In this document: positions 53,149 through 62,375 of the stretch, in pieces
How the letters are laid out: each line of letters starts with the position of its first letter
How positions within the stretch are numbered: position 1 is the first letter of the stretch
Assembly: GCF_001678945.1 (NCBI RefSeq)
Contig: NZ_CP015124.1
Coordinates: 620,001 to 684,000, forward strand
Reading direction: 5' to 3'
Length of the DNA: 64,000 nucleotides
Source: Phaeobacter gallaeciensis
Lineage (GTDB): Bacteria > Pseudomonadota > Alphaproteobacteria > Rhodobacterales > Rhodobacteraceae
Position numbers and translations under genes: made by a program
Notes under the pieces: generated by a model
The model's database searches: none
Told to the model about the DNA's origin: nothing
Seen by the model: the letters and a program-made list of their open reading frames with translations, nothing else

Positions 53149-54306
53149 TTAGCCTCGCGTGCCAGCTTGTCCAGAGAGCTCGATCACGGTGGCCACATCC
53201 GAAAGGCCATAGCCATTGAATTGCGTGCTCATGGCGGAAGAATAAGCACCAAGCCCGGGGAACAGCACATAATCGCCTGTCACGCTGTCTTCGGGCAACG
53301 GCAGACCATCCGGAAGACGGTCCAGGCTGTCGCAGGTCGGGCCGAACACGATGCGCGGTTTGCGCGGCGCCGACCGGTGCTGCCCTTCGGCGCTGACCAC
53401 GGTCACGCGCCCGGGCAAACCCATGTCGCGGAAGTCGACCAGCCCGCCATAGATCCCATCGTTGAGGTAGACCACGCCGCCGCCCTGGCGGAGGCCTTTG
53501 ATGCGGGCGGCAAGGGTAAAGGCCTCAGACACCATCGCCCGACCCGGCTCGCAGATCAGCTCTGGCGCGGCGTCACCAAAGGCATCGCACACAGCAGTCC
53601 CAATGGCTGAAAACACCGTCTCAAGATCCGGCGCCACGCCATCGCGGTTGGCGGCAAAGCCACCTCCGACGTTCAGCCGCGCCACCTTTACCCCGGCAGC
53701 ATCGACGATCCGGCGTGCGGCGTGGATATATTCGACCCAAGCCGAGGCATCCTCACATTGGGTGCCGGGATGAAAACACAGGGCCGGTGTCCAGCCCTCT
53801 GCCGCAACCCGTTGCAGCAGCGCGATCGCCTCTTCCGGGGCGGCGCCGAACTTGCTGCCAAAATCATAGGCCGCCCCCTGTACCGGCAGGGCAAAGCGCA
53901 CCGCGATCTCGCAGTCGCGCGGCACATCGGCCAGCTTGTCCAGCTCGCTCGCCTCATCCACCGACCAGCTGGCCACGCCATGAGAGATACCCGCCGCGAT
54001 TTCCACATCCGAACGCACCGGGTTATTGTAATGCATCACCGCATCCGCACTGGCCGCGCGCACCGCCTCCATTTCCGCAGGCGAGGCCACATCAAAGGCC
54101 GACACCCCGGCGGCCACCAGATTGGACAGAACCGCAGGATGGGGGTTCGCCTTGACTGCATAGGTCACCAGCCCCGGAAAGCCGGTCAGGAACCGGTCCG
54201 CCACCTCGTGCAGCACCCGCGGCGAGAAATAGAGGATGGGATGATCCGGCTGCCGCCGCGCAAGATGCGTTTCGGGGTCAAGCCAGAGCGGGGGAATATG
54301 CTGCAT
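53149..54306 (-). CDS. type III PLP-dependent decarboxylase (ornithine/diamino acid)
   Basis: The 385-residue alanine-racemase-fold decarboxylase has the PLP lysine in VTYAVKANPHPAVL near residue 49, HPGTQCEDASAWVEYI near 180, the glycine-rich phosphate loop LNVGGGFAANRD near 205, CEPGRAMV near 245, and active-site Cys in FGPTCDSLDRL near 325. Bacterial eukaryote-like ornithine/lysine decarboxylases of this length make putrescine or cadaverine. ATG 54306 was chosen. It is divergent from an Lrp regulator. Confidence 0.88.
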   Translation of the reverse strand: MQHIPPLWLDPETHLARRQPDHPILYFSPRVLHEVADRFLTGFPGLVTYAVKANPHPAVLSNLVAAGVSAFDVASPAEMEAVRAASADAVMHYNNPVRSDVEIAAGISHGVASWSVDEASELDKLADVPRDCEIAVRFALPVQGAAYDFGSKFGAAPEEAIALLQRVAAEGWTPALCFHPGTQCEDASAWVEYIHAARRIVDAAGVKVARLNVGGGFAANRDGVAPDLETVFSAIGTAVCDAFGDAAPELICEPGRAMVSEAFTLAARIKGLRQGGGVVYLNDGIYGGLVDFRDMGLPGRVTVVSAEGQHRSAPRKPRIVFGPTCDSLDRLPDGLPLPEDSVTGDYVLFPGLGAYSSAMSTQFNGYGLSDVATVIELSGQAGTRG

Positions 54307-54403
54307 AAGATCAAAGCCTTGTTGGACGGACTGCGTGCCGATTGACGGTTTTCTTGCATTTTCGCCCGGTTGCGCGTCGATTTCCCCCGTCACTATTGAT
54401 AGT

Positions 54404-54423
54404 ATGACGGAAATTCCCGTCAT
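54404..54423. promoter_or_regulatory. perfect inverted repeat between decarboxylase and Lrp regulator genes
   Basis: ATGACGG-N6-CCGTCAT is a perfect 7-6-7 dyad 16 bp before the Lrp ATG; a further CCGTCA half-site is at 54387-54392. Probable autoregulatory Lrp/AsnC operator. Confidence 0.55.
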
Positions 54424-54438
54424 TATGGTGCATACAAA

Positions 54439-54882
54439 ATGCAGATAGACGAAACAGATCAGCGACTTCTGGCGCTTTTGCGCGACAATGCCCGCCGCCC
54501 GGTGGCCGAACTGGCGCGTCACCTCAATCTTGCGCGCACCACCGTTCAAACCCGGATCGAACGGCTGGAAACGCTGGGCGTTATCGCCGGGTACACGCTG
54601 AAGATCTCCCCTGCGGTGCGCCCGCCCCTGCAGGCGACGGTGCTGATCTCCATCGAACCCCGCAGCGGCCCCGAAGTTCTGGCCCGTCTGCGCAGCCTTC
54701 CGGGGGTCGAAGTGGTGCATACGACCTCGGGCCGGTTCGACCTGTTGGCGCAGGTCGTGGCCCAAACCACGGATGAACTGGACGAAACCATCGACCGCAT
54801 TGGCGAGGCGCGCGGCGTTCGCTCTTCAGAAAGCCTGATCCACCTGTCGACCAAACTGGACCGCAGCGGCAGCCGGGGCTAG
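54439..54882 (+). CDS. Lrp/AsnC-family transcriptional regulator
   Basis: The 147-residue protein has the winged helix DQRLLALLRDNARRPVAELARHLNLARTTVQTRIERLETLGVI and a RAM domain (LQATVLISIEPRSGPEVLARL). Divergent from the decarboxylase, it probably senses an amino acid such as ornithine or lysine and controls polyamine formation; this is inference from position. Normal family length. Confidence 0.92.
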   Translation: MQIDETDQRLLALLRDNARRPVAELARHLNLARTTVQTRIERLETLGVIAGYTLKISPAVRPPLQATVLISIEPRSGPEVLARLRSLPGVEVVHTTSGRFDLLAQVVAQTTDELDETIDRIGEARGVRSSESLIHLSTKLDRSGSRG

Positions 54883-55213
54883 GCGCCGCGCCCATCCTTC
54901 AACACCGGTGAAAACAGAATTTACGGGGTGCCAAAAGTAGTGCGCCCGGCCGACTTTGCGGGCATCCGCATCAAAGTCTGGCCGGGCGTCTCGTGAATGG
55001 CGGACCGAGGGGAGGACCCGCTGTTCTCTTCATAAACCACCTTAGCGGCTCAGAGTTAAACCACCGTTACCGCCCCGCGCGTTGACGGCGCCAAAACCCG
55101 CATTACTCCCCCCGCCTGCCTTATTTTCCTGCCCGCCTTGGCACTTTCCCTTTGCCGCCCCGTTCTATATGGGAGAACGCGACGAAAAATGACACGCACG
55201 CAGGACCAAACCG
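54883..55213. terminator. gap before valS with a long GC hairpin (54944-54987)
   Basis: GCCCGGCC+GACTTTG pairs with CAAAGTC+GGCCGGGC, a 15-bp stem with one bulged base and a 13-nt loop. It may end the Lrp transcript or be a leader structure for valS. No gene is recognised in this 331-bp gap. Confidence 0.45.
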
Positions 55214-58200
55214 ATGGCGATGGAAAAGACATTCAACGCAGCCGAAGCCGAAAGCCGTCTTTACGCGGCCTGGGAAGAGGCGGGCTGTTTCAAGGCAGGC
55301 GCAAACGCGAAGCCCGAGGCTTCCACCTATTGCATCATGATCCCGCCCCCCAATGTCACCGGCGTCCTGCACATGGGCCATGCTTTTAACAACACGCTGC
55401 AGGACATCCTGATCCGCTGGAAACGCATGCAGGGCTTTGACACCCTGTGGCAGCCTGGACAGGACCACGCCGGCATCGCCACCCAGATGGTTGTGGAACG
55501 CGAACTGGCGAAGAACCAGCAGCCCTCCCGCGCCGAACTCGGCCGGGAAAAGTTCCTGGAAAAGGTCTGGGACTGGAAAAGCCAGTCCGGCGGCACCATC
55601 GTCAACCAGTTGAAACGCCTCGGCGCCTCCTGTGACTGGTCGCGCAACGCCTTCACCATGTCCGGCGCCCCCGGTGCCCCGGAAGGCGAAGAGGGCAACT
55701 TCCACGATGCCGTCATCAAGGTCTTTGTGGAGATGTTCAACAAGGGCCTGATCTACCGCGGCAAGCGGCTGGTGAACTGGGACCCGCATTTTGAGACCGC
55801 GATTTCCGACCTTGAGGTGGAGAATATCGAGGTTGCGGGCCACATGTGGCACTTCAAATACCCTCTCGCGGGCGGTGCAACCTATACCTACGTCGAAAAG
55901 GACGAGGACGGGAATGTCACGCTCGAGGAAGAGCGCGATTACATCTCCATCGCCACTACCCGCCCCGAAACCATGCTGGGCGATGGCGCCGTGGCCGTGC
56001 ACCCCGATGACGCGCGCTATGCCCCTATCGTAGGCAAGCTGGTCGAGATCCCAGTGGGCCCCAAGGAACACCGCCGCCTGATCCCGATCATCACCGATGA
56101 ATACCCCGACCCCGACTTCGGCTCGGGTGCGGTGAAGATCACCGGCGCACATGATTTCAACGACTATCAGGTGGCCAAGCGCGGCGGTATCCCGATGTAC
56201 CGCCTGATGGACACCAAGGGCGCGATGCGTGCCGATGGTGCGCCTTACGAAGAGGCCGCAACCACGGCCATGGCCGTCGCCAAGGGCGAGCAAACCCTTT
56301 CGGAGGCCGAAGCCGACGCCATCAACCTTGTGCCCGAGGACCTGCGCGGTCTGGACCGCTTTGAGGCCCGCAAGGCCGTAGTGCAGCAGATCACCGACGA
56401 AGGTCTCGCGGTGATGGTGAAAGAGGCCAAGACGGACGACGAGGGCAACCTGGTCGAAACCATGGTGCCGCTGGTCGAGAACAAGCCGATCATGCAGCCC
56501 TTCGGCGACCGCTCCAAGGTGGTGATCGAACCGATGCTGACCGACCAGTGGTTCGTGGACGCTGAAAAGGTCGTCGGCCCGGCGCTGGAGGCCGTGAAGG
56601 ACGGCACCGTCAGGATCTTGCCGGAGTCGGGTGAGAAGACCTATTACCACTGGCTGGAAAACATCGAACCCTGGTGCATTTCGCGCCAGCTGTGGTGGGG
56701 CCACCAGATCCCGGTCTGGTACGGCTTTGACCTCTCCGGTGAAGGGTTCACCGATGACGAGGGCGATGGCGCGCTTGATCTGGTCGAAAGCCTGCGCCTG
56801 ATGTGGGAGCAGAAGCTGCTGATCGGCGAAGAGCCGCGCCATTGCGCCGCTGATTTCGACAGCGTCAAACCGCAATTCGACGACATTCTGGTTGGCCTGC
56901 CGACGCCGCTGAACCACGCGCAGGTGGTTGAAGTCGAAACCCGCGCCGATGCGGTCAAGGCCTTTGCCGCCGCGCTGGCCGAGTATGAAACCACCCAGGA
57001 TCCGACCAAACTGATCTACCCGGTCTGGCGTGACCCCGATGTGCTCGACACCTGGTTCTCTTCCGGTCTGTGGCCAATCGGCACGCTGGGCTGGCCTGAA
57101 CAGACCGAGGAACTTGGCAAATACTTCCCGACCTCGACGCTGGTCACCGGGCAGGACATCCTGTTCTTCTGGGTTGCCCGCATGATGATGATGCAGCTGG
57201 CCGTCGTGGATCAGATCCCGTTCGACACTGTTTACCTGCATGGCCTTGTGCGCGACGCCAAGGGCAAGAAGATGTCGAAATCCACCGGCAACGTCATCGA
57301 CCCGCTGGATATCATTGACGAATACGGCGCCGATGCGCTGCGTTTCACCAATGCGGCGATGGCGAGCCTCGGCGGGGTGCTGAAGCTCGATATGCAGCGG
57401 ATCGCCGGCTACCGGAACTTTGGCACCAAGCTGTGGAACGCCATCCGCTTTGCCGAGATGAACGAGGTCTTCGCCGATGCGGTGCAGCAGACCGATGTGG
57501 CCGATCTGAAGCCCGCGCAGGCCGTCAACGCCTGGATCATCGGCGAAACCGCCCGCGTGCGTGAGGAAGTGGACGCGGCGCTAGAGGCCTATCGTTTCAA
57601 CGATGCGGCGCAGGCGCTTTACGCCTTTGTCTGGGGCAAGGTCTGCGACTGGTATGTGGAGCTATCCAAGCCATTGTTGCAGGGTGAAGACGCCGCAGCC
57701 CAGGCCGAGACCCGCGAGACCATGCGCTGGGTCATGGATCAGTGCCTGATCCTTCTGCACCCGATCATGCCCTTCATCACCGAAGAGCTGTGGGGCCAGA
57801 CCGGAACCCGCACCAAGATGCTGGTGCATGCTGATTGGCCTGCCTACGCCGCCGCTGACCTGGTCAATGCCGAGGCCGACCGGGAGATCAACTGGGTGAT
57901 CTCGGTCATCGAGAACACCCGCTCTGCCCGCGCGCAGATGCATGTGCCTGCGGGCCTCAAGGTCGCCATGTTGGTGACCGAGATCGACGAGGCCGCCCAA
58001 ACCGCATGGGACCGCAACGAGGCGCTGATCAAACGCCTTGCGCGGATCGACAGCCTGACCAAGGTCGACAGCCTGCCGAAGGGCTGTGTCTCGATCTCGG
58101 CGCCCGGCGCTTCCTTCGGCCTGCCGCTCGCCGATATCATCGACATCGACGAGGAAAAGGCACGCCTTGAGAAAACCCTTGGCAAACTGGCCAAGGAACT

Positions 58201-58351
58201 TGGCGGCCTGCGCGGACGGTTGAACAATCCGAAGTTCGTGGCCTCCGCCCCCGATGAGGTGGTGGAAGAAGCGCGCGAGAACCTTGCCGCCCGCGAAGAG
58301 GAAGAAACCAAGATCAAAGAGGCGCTTGCCCGCCTTTCTGAACTCGGCTGA
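55214..58351 (+). CDS. valS: valyl-tRNA synthetase
   Basis: The 1045-residue class I synthetase charges tRNA-Val, including the UAC isoacceptor encoded in this window. The HIGH-type motif is [12 protein letters not shown] near residue 48 and KMSKS lies in [15 protein letters not shown] near 685; the editing domain includes the [17 protein letters not shown] motif near 252. The C-terminal coiled coil ([24 protein letters not shown]) is the ValS arm. Length is somewhat above E. coli ValS. ATG 55214. Confidence 0.97.
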   Translation: MAMEKTFNAAEAESRLYAAWEEAGCFKAGANAKPEASTYCIMIPPPNVTGVLHMGHAFNNTLQDILIRWKRMQGFDTLWQPGQDHAGIATQMVVERELAKNQQPSRAELGREKFLEKVWDWKSQSGGTIVNQLKRLGASCDWSRNAFTMSGAPGAPEGEEGNFHDAVIKVFVEMFNKGLIYRGKRLVNWDPHFETAISDLEVENIEVAGHMWHFKYPLAGGATYTYVEKDEDGNVTLEEERDYISIATTRPETMLGDGAVAVHPDDARYAPIVGKLVEIPVGPKEHRRLIPIITDEYPDPDFGSGAVKITGAHDFNDYQVAKRGGIPMYRLMDTKGAMRADGAPYEEAATTAMAVAKGEQTLSEAEADAINLVPEDLRGLDRFEARKAVVQQITDEGLAVMVKEAKTDDEGNLVETMVPLVENKPIMQPFGDRSKVVIEPMLTDQWFVDAEKVVGPALEAVKDGTVRILPESGEKTYYHWLENIEPWCISRQLWWGHQIPVWYGFDLSGEGFTDDEGDGALDLVESLRLMWEQKLLIGEEPRHCAADFDSVKPQFDDILVGLPTPLNHAQVVEVETRADAVKAFAAALAEYETTQDPTKLIYPVWRDPDVLDTWFSSGLWPIGTLGWPEQTEELGKYFPTSTLVTGQDILFFWVARMMMMQLAVVDQIPFDTVYLHGLVRDAKGKKMSKSTGNVIDPLDIIDEYGADALRFTNAAMASLGGVLKLDMQRIAGYRNFGTKLWNAIRFAEMNEVFADAVQQTDVADLKPAQAVNAWIIGETARVREEVDAALEAYRFNDAAQALYAFVWGKVCDWYVELSKPLLQGEDAAAQAETRETMRWVMDQCLILLHPIMPFITEELWGQTGTRTKMLVHADWPAYAAADLVNAEADREINWVISVIENTRSARAQMHVPAGLKVAMLVTEIDEAAQTAWDRNEALIKRLARIDSLTKVDSLPKGCVSISAPGASFGLPLADIIDIDEEKARLEKTLGKLAKELGGLRGRLNNPKFVASAPDEVVEEARENLAAREEEETKIKEALARLSELG

Positions 58352-58362
58352 CATACCCCTTG

Positions 58363-58389
58363 AAGCCGCCCGCGCAAAACGGGCGGCTT
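58363..58389 (+). terminator. valS terminator
   Basis: AAGCCGCCCG/CGGGCGGCTT 10-bp stem with a 7-base loop, followed by T. Confidence 0.75.
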
Positions 58390-58524
58390 TCACTAGGCGC
58401 AACCCCGTTACTTAACGAATTTTTTGGATTTTCCGGAACCGAACGGGGAAATTCAGGCCAAGGCGGCCATTGTTTTTGTTTCGCTTCTGTTTCAGCTTAT
58501 CAAAAAGACAAAAAAGGATTCCGA

Positions 58525-58818
58525 ATGCCAAAGGGATATTGGGTTGCCCATGTCGATGTTGACGATATGGAGCGTTACAAGGACTACGTGGCGGCCAATG
58601 CGGCGCCCTTTGCCGAATACGGCGCGAAATTCCTGGTGCGCGGCGGCGCGAAAGAAGTCCGCGAAGGACAAACACGCGCCCGTACCGTCGTGATCGAATT
58701 CAAGGATTTCGACACCGCAAAGGCCTGCTACGACTCGGTCGCCTATCAAGACGCCAAGGCGCTGCGCGATCCGGTCTCGACCGGCGACATGGAAATCATC
58801 GAAGGCTACGACGGTTAG
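58525..58818 (+). CDS. DUF1330 family protein
   Basis: The 97-residue protein MPKGYWVAHVDVDDMERYKDYVAANAAPFAEYGAKFLVRGG has the ferredoxin-like dimeric alpha-beta barrel pattern of DUF1330, ending with TVVIEFKDFDTAKACYDS. The family's function is unclear. AAGGA lies upstream of ATG 58525. Monocistronic. Confidence 0.92.
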   Translation: MPKGYWVAHVDVDDMERYKDYVAANAAPFAEYGAKFLVRGGAKEVREGQTRARTVVIEFKDFDTAKACYDSVAYQDAKALRDPVSTGDMEIIEGYDG

Positions 58819-58859
58819 AAACTGTTGGCCCCACCGGCGTTGCAGGGTATCCTGATCTC

Positions 58860-59342
58860 ATGCTCAAAAAGCTCTTTCAAGCCTTCCGCCCGCCGCAGCC
58901 CCCTGCGCTGCCGGATCCCGACGCTGAACTGGCCCTCGGGGCGCTGATGGTGCGCGTGGCGCAATCCGACCGGGAATATCAGCTGGAAGAGATCAGCCTG
59001 ATCGACCGGATTCTGGCGCGGTTATATCAGCATAACGCCATTGAAGCGGCCAAGGTGCGCGCCAGCTGCGAAAAACTGCACGCCGCAGCGCCCGAGACCG
59101 ATACATTTGGCCGCCTGATCCGCGAAACCACCGGGCTTGACGAACGGCTCGCCGCGCTGGACGCCCTGTGGGAAGTGGTGCTGGCGGATGGCGACGAACA
59201 CGAGGGCGAAGTCAAGATCGTGGAAGACGCCCGCAAGGCCATGGGCCTGTCCTATGCCGACAACGAAACCGCGCGGGAGCGGGCGCGCCGCAAACTCGCC
59301 AACGCCTCAGAGGAAACTCAGACTTGTTCCAGGACCTCCTGA
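58860..59342 (+). CDS. TerB-like helical protein 1
   Basis: The 160-residue protein is a TerB/DUF533-type helical bundle: ELALGALMVRVAQSDREYQLEEISLIDRILARLYQ in the first half and RLAALDALWEVVLADGDEHEGEVKIVEDARKAMGLS in the second, the two acidic metal-binding-like repeats of TerB. Known TerB proteins act in tellurite resistance and membrane stress, but no other ter genes are present. It overlaps the next TerB gene by 19 bp. Confidence 0.82.
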   Translation: MLKKLFQAFRPPQPPALPDPDAELALGALMVRVAQSDREYQLEEISLIDRILARLYQHNAIEAAKVRASCEKLHAAAPETDTFGRLIRETTGLDERLAALDALWEVVLADGDEHEGEVKIVEDARKAMGLSYADNETARERARRKLANASEETQTCSRTS

Positions 59343-59764
59343 ACCGCCTTCTGTCCCCCGCGAAGGTCACCCTCGCGGATGAGGACGCCCGACTGGCCCT
59401 CTGCGCCCTTCTGGTGCGCGTCGCACGATCGGATCACAACTACTCCGAAGAGGAAAAGGACCGGATCGACCGCATCAACCAATCCCGCTACGGGCTGGAC
59501 ATGGGAGGCGCGATCCTGCTGCGCGAAGAGGCAGAGGCGATGGAGGCCGAAGCCCCCGACACCGTCCGTTTCACCCGCGCCATCAAGGATGCCGTACGCT
59601 ATGAGGACCGTACTGCGGTGATCGAGGCGCTGTGGATGGTCGCCTTGGCTGACGGCCACAGAGATGACAGCGAGGATACGTTGCTCCGGCTCTCCTCCAG
59701 CCTGCTTGGGGTGAACGACCGGGACAGCGCCCTGGCCAGACAACGTGCGGAGGCTGCACTGTGA
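59324..59764 (+). CDS. TerB-like helical protein 2
   Basis: The 146-residue paralogue of the preceding gene shows ARLALCALLVRVARSDHNYSEEEKDRIDRINQ and AVIEALWMVALADGHRDDSEDTLLRLSSSLLG, matching the same two TerB repeats. TTG 59324 is the likely start, with AGAGGAA about nine bases upstream and within the end of the previous gene. It overlaps the binding-protein gene by 4 bp (GTGA). Tandem duplication and divergence are evident. Confidence 0.78.
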   Translation: MFQDLLNRLLSPAKVTLADEDARLALCALLVRVARSDHNYSEEEKDRIDRINQSRYGLDMGGAILLREEAEAMEAEAPDTVRFTRAIKDAVRYEDRTAVIEALWMVALADGHRDDSEDTLLRLSSSLLGVNDRDSALARQRAEAAL

Positions 59765-60543
59765 TTGCTTTTCTTGGAATGTACGACCGCCCGGAAACCG
59801 CCGAGGCCAATGACCGTCTTTGGGCGGCAATACGTGAGGCGCTGGACGGCGAATGGGACGTCCCGGAGACGCTGGACCGCAAAAGCGATCCCTGGAGCGC
59901 CTGGACGGCAAAGAACCTGCTGCTGGCCCAGACCTGCGGCTGCCCGCTACGCACCCGCCTATACGGCGAGGTACAGCTGATCGGGACCGCCGATTACGGC
60001 CACGCAGGCTGCGCGCCGGGGCATTACTACAGCGTCTTTGTTGCCCGCAAGGATGCAGATGTCTCCCGCCTGAGCCAGCTTGATGGCAAGGTCTTTGCCT
60101 ATAACGACGGCCTGTCGCAATCCGGCTGGGCCGGACCGCTGATCCATATGCAGGATGAAGGCATGCTGCCCGGCGAATTGCTGGAGACTGGTGGCCACCG
60201 GGAGTCTGCTCTGGCCGTGGCAGAGGGGCGCGCCGATTTTGCCGCCCTTGATATCCTATCTTGGGAATTGATGCAGCAATACGACGATTTCGCCGCCGAC
60301 CTTCAGGCCTTTGAGCGCACCGCGGAGACCCCCGGCCTGCCCTATATCACGGCCATCGGGAACGCTCCGGACGTGCTGTTCAAGGCGATTGAAACCGCGA
60401 TTTCCAACCTCGACGAGGACACGCTGGCGACGCTGCACCTCAAGGGTATCGTACAAATTCCCATGTCCGATTATCTGGCGGTGCCGACACCGCCCGGCCC
60501 AGTGCTGACCGGACAAAAGATCCGCGCCCGCGCCAAGGCCTGA
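59761..60543 (+). CDS. PhnD/phosphonate-binding-like periplasmic-fold protein without signal peptide
   Basis: The 260-residue protein resembles PhnD-type ABC binding proteins (PF12974): GCAPGHYYSVFVARKDAD near residue 80, LDGKVFAYNDGLSQSGWAGPLIHM, then GGHRESALAVAEGRADFAALDILSWELM. The N-terminus MIAFLGMYDRPETAEANDRLW is not a signal peptide, so the protein appears cytoplasmic, unlike a transporter component. It is coupled to two TerB-like genes and has no transporter of its class beside it. A sensory or enzyme-like role is possible. Confidence 0.8.
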   Translation: MIAFLGMYDRPETAEANDRLWAAIREALDGEWDVPETLDRKSDPWSAWTAKNLLLAQTCGCPLRTRLYGEVQLIGTADYGHAGCAPGHYYSVFVARKDADVSRLSQLDGKVFAYNDGLSQSGWAGPLIHMQDEGMLPGELLETGGHRESALAVAEGRADFAALDILSWELMQQYDDFAADLQAFERTAETPGLPYITAIGNAPDVLFKAIETAISNLDEDTLATLHLKGIVQIPMSDYLAVPTPPGPVLTGQKIRARAKA

Positions 60544-60676
60544 TGCATTGTCCGTTTTGTCGGCAGGCCTGACCGTTTCGCAGGAAACCACGGATCTTTG
60601 TGCGGTTTGAACATTGCAATTCGGCTTTTTTTGGGTCCAATAAGACAAAATTTTATCCAACCGGACGACGCGCACC

Positions 60677-61492
60677 TTGACCGAAACAACGACCAAAGCA
60701 ACGCCTGCGAGCAAAACTGCACCCGACGCCACTCCGGTTCTGGAGATGCGCGGTCTGCATAAATCCTATGGCGATCTGGAGGTCATCAAGGGCGTCGACA
60801 TCACCGCCCCGCGCGGCGCCGTGGTGTCGCTGATCGGCTCATCCGGGTCTGGCAAATCGACGCTGCTGCGGTGCTGCAACCTTCTGGAAGACAGTCAGCA
60901 GGGGGAAATCCTGTTCAAGGGCGAGCCGATCAAATGGGTCGGCAGCGGCCTGAGCCGTCGCCCTGCCGACGCAAAACAGGTTCTGCGCATCCGTACCAAC
61001 CTGTCGATGGTGTTCCAGCAGTTCAACCTGTGGTCCCATATGACCATCCTGCAAAACGTGATGGAGGCGCCGCTGACGGTGCTGAAACGCGACCGCGCCG
61101 AGGTTGAAGCTTCTGCGCGCAAATATCTCGACAAGGTCGGCATCGGCGACAAATGCGACGTTTACCCGGCGCAACTGTCGGGTGGCCAGCAGCAGCGCGC
61201 CGCCATCGCCCGCGCTCTGTGCATGGAGCCCGAAGCCCTGCTGTTCGACGAACCCACCTCGGCGCTCGACCCGGAACTGGAGCAGGAAGTCGTCAAGGTG
61301 ATCAAGGATTTGGCCGCCGAAGGCCGTACCATGATGATCGTGACCCACGACATGAAGATGGCAGAGGACGTCTCCGATCACGTCGTGTTCCTGCATCAGG
61401 GATTGATCGAGGAGCAAGGCACCCCGGCCGAGGTCTTTGGCAACACCAAATCCGAACGACTGAAGGCTTTCCTGTCTTCGACCAAACGCTAA
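60677..61492 (+). CDS. polar amino acid ABC transporter ATP-binding protein
   Basis: The 271-residue ATPase of the HisP/GlnQ class has Walker A GSSGSGKSTLLRC near residue 55, signature LSGGQQQRAAIARAL near 170, Walker B ALLFDEPTSALDPE near 190, and the switch His in VTHDMKMAEDV. It has a longer N-terminal tail than GlnQ. The start is probably TTG 60677; no AUG precedes the conserved core except an internal one at residue 24. First gene of the transporter unit. Confidence 0.92.
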   Translation: MTETTTKATPASKTAPDATPVLEMRGLHKSYGDLEVIKGVDITAPRGAVVSLIGSSGSGKSTLLRCCNLLEDSQQGEILFKGEPIKWVGSGLSRRPADAKQVLRIRTNLSMVFQQFNLWSHMTILQNVMEAPLTVLKRDRAEVEASARKYLDKVGIGDKCDVYPAQLSGGQQQRAAIARALCMEPEALLFDEPTSALDPELEQEVVKVIKDLAAEGRTMMIVTHDMKMAEDVSDHVVFLHQGLIEEQGTPAEVFGNTKSERLKAFLSSTKR

Positions 61493-61536
61493 AACCAATA
61501 AAACGACCAATAACCAACCAAAACGGGAGTATACTC

Positions 61537-62247
61537 ATGAAATCCATTCTTCTCGGCACCGCCGCCCTGGCCCTGACCGCAGGCGTGGCACTGGCAGATA
61601 CCGTGCGTCTGGGCACCGAGGGCGCCTACCCTCCCTACAACTTCATCAACGACAAGGGTGAAGTGGACGGGTTCGAGCGCGAGCTGGGTGACGAGCTGTG
61701 CAAACGCGCCGAGCTGACCTGCGAATGGGTCACCAACGACTGGGATTCGATCATCCCGAACCTGACCTCGGGCAACTACGACGCGATCATCGCGGGCATG
61801 TCGATCACCGAAGAGCGTGAGGAAGTCGTCGACTTCACCCAAGGCTACACACCGCCGTCGCCCTCGGCCTATGCGGCGATGTCCAGCGACGTGGACCTGA
61901 CCGGTGGCATCATCGCCGCCCAGACCGCAACCATCCAAGCCAACCACGTGGTCGACACCGGCGCGACCTTGGTGGAATATCCGACCCCGGATGAAACCAT
62001 CGCAGCCGTGAAATCCGGCGAAGCCGATGCCGTTCTGGCCGACAAGGATTACCTGGAGCCGGAAGTCGAAGCCTCTGACCTGGTCTTCGTCGGTGACGAT
62101 GTACCGCTGGGCGGTGGCATCGGCATGGCCTTCCGCGAAAGCGATGACGAGCTGCGCGGCAAGTTCGACGCCGCCATCACCTCGATGAAGGAAGACGGCA
62201 GCCTGAACGAGCTGATCACCAAATGGGAAGTCGGCGGCACCTGGTAA
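61537..62247 (+). CDS. amino acid ABC transporter periplasmic binding protein
   Basis: The 236-residue protein begins with a Sec signal peptide (MKSILLGTAALALTAGVALA, cleavage likely after ALA). The binding domain starts DTVRLGTEGAYPPYNFINDKGEVDGFERELGDELCKRAELTCEWV, the pattern of lysine/arginine/ornithine and histidine-binding proteins with the Cys pair. GMSITEEREEVVDFTQGY and EADAVLADKDYL follow. GGGAG lies upstream of ATG 61537. A basic amino acid is the likely ligand. Confidence 0.93.
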   Translation: MKSILLGTAALALTAGVALADTVRLGTEGAYPPYNFINDKGEVDGFERELGDELCKRAELTCEWVTNDWDSIIPNLTSGNYDAIIAGMSITEEREEVVDFTQGYTPPSPSAYAAMSSDVDLTGGIIAAQTATIQANHVVDTGATLVEYPTPDETIAAVKSGEADAVLADKDYLEPEVEASDLVFVGDDVPLGGGIGMAFRESDDELRGKFDAAITSMKEDGSLNELITKWEVGGTW

Positions 62248-62275
62248 GCCACGCCTGCCCTTTCCAAGAGACTGG

Positions 62276-62300
62276 CAAAGGGGGGCACTGCTCCCCTTTG
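62276..62300 (+). terminator. hairpin between binding-protein and permease genes
   Basis: CAAAGGGG/CCCCTTTG 8-bp stem; probably attenuates permease expression relative to the abundant binding protein. Confidence 0.5.
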
Positions 62301-62375
62301 CTGTATTCCCCCCGTTGCGCGCATGATCCGGCTCCGTCAGGAGGGATGCGGGTGACATAGACGACGAGGTCAGCC

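Noticed and set aside
55121-57241. 706-codon minus-strand open frame opposite valS
   Set aside because: It is a His/Gly/Asp-rich antisense shadow of valS caused by high-GC codon bias.
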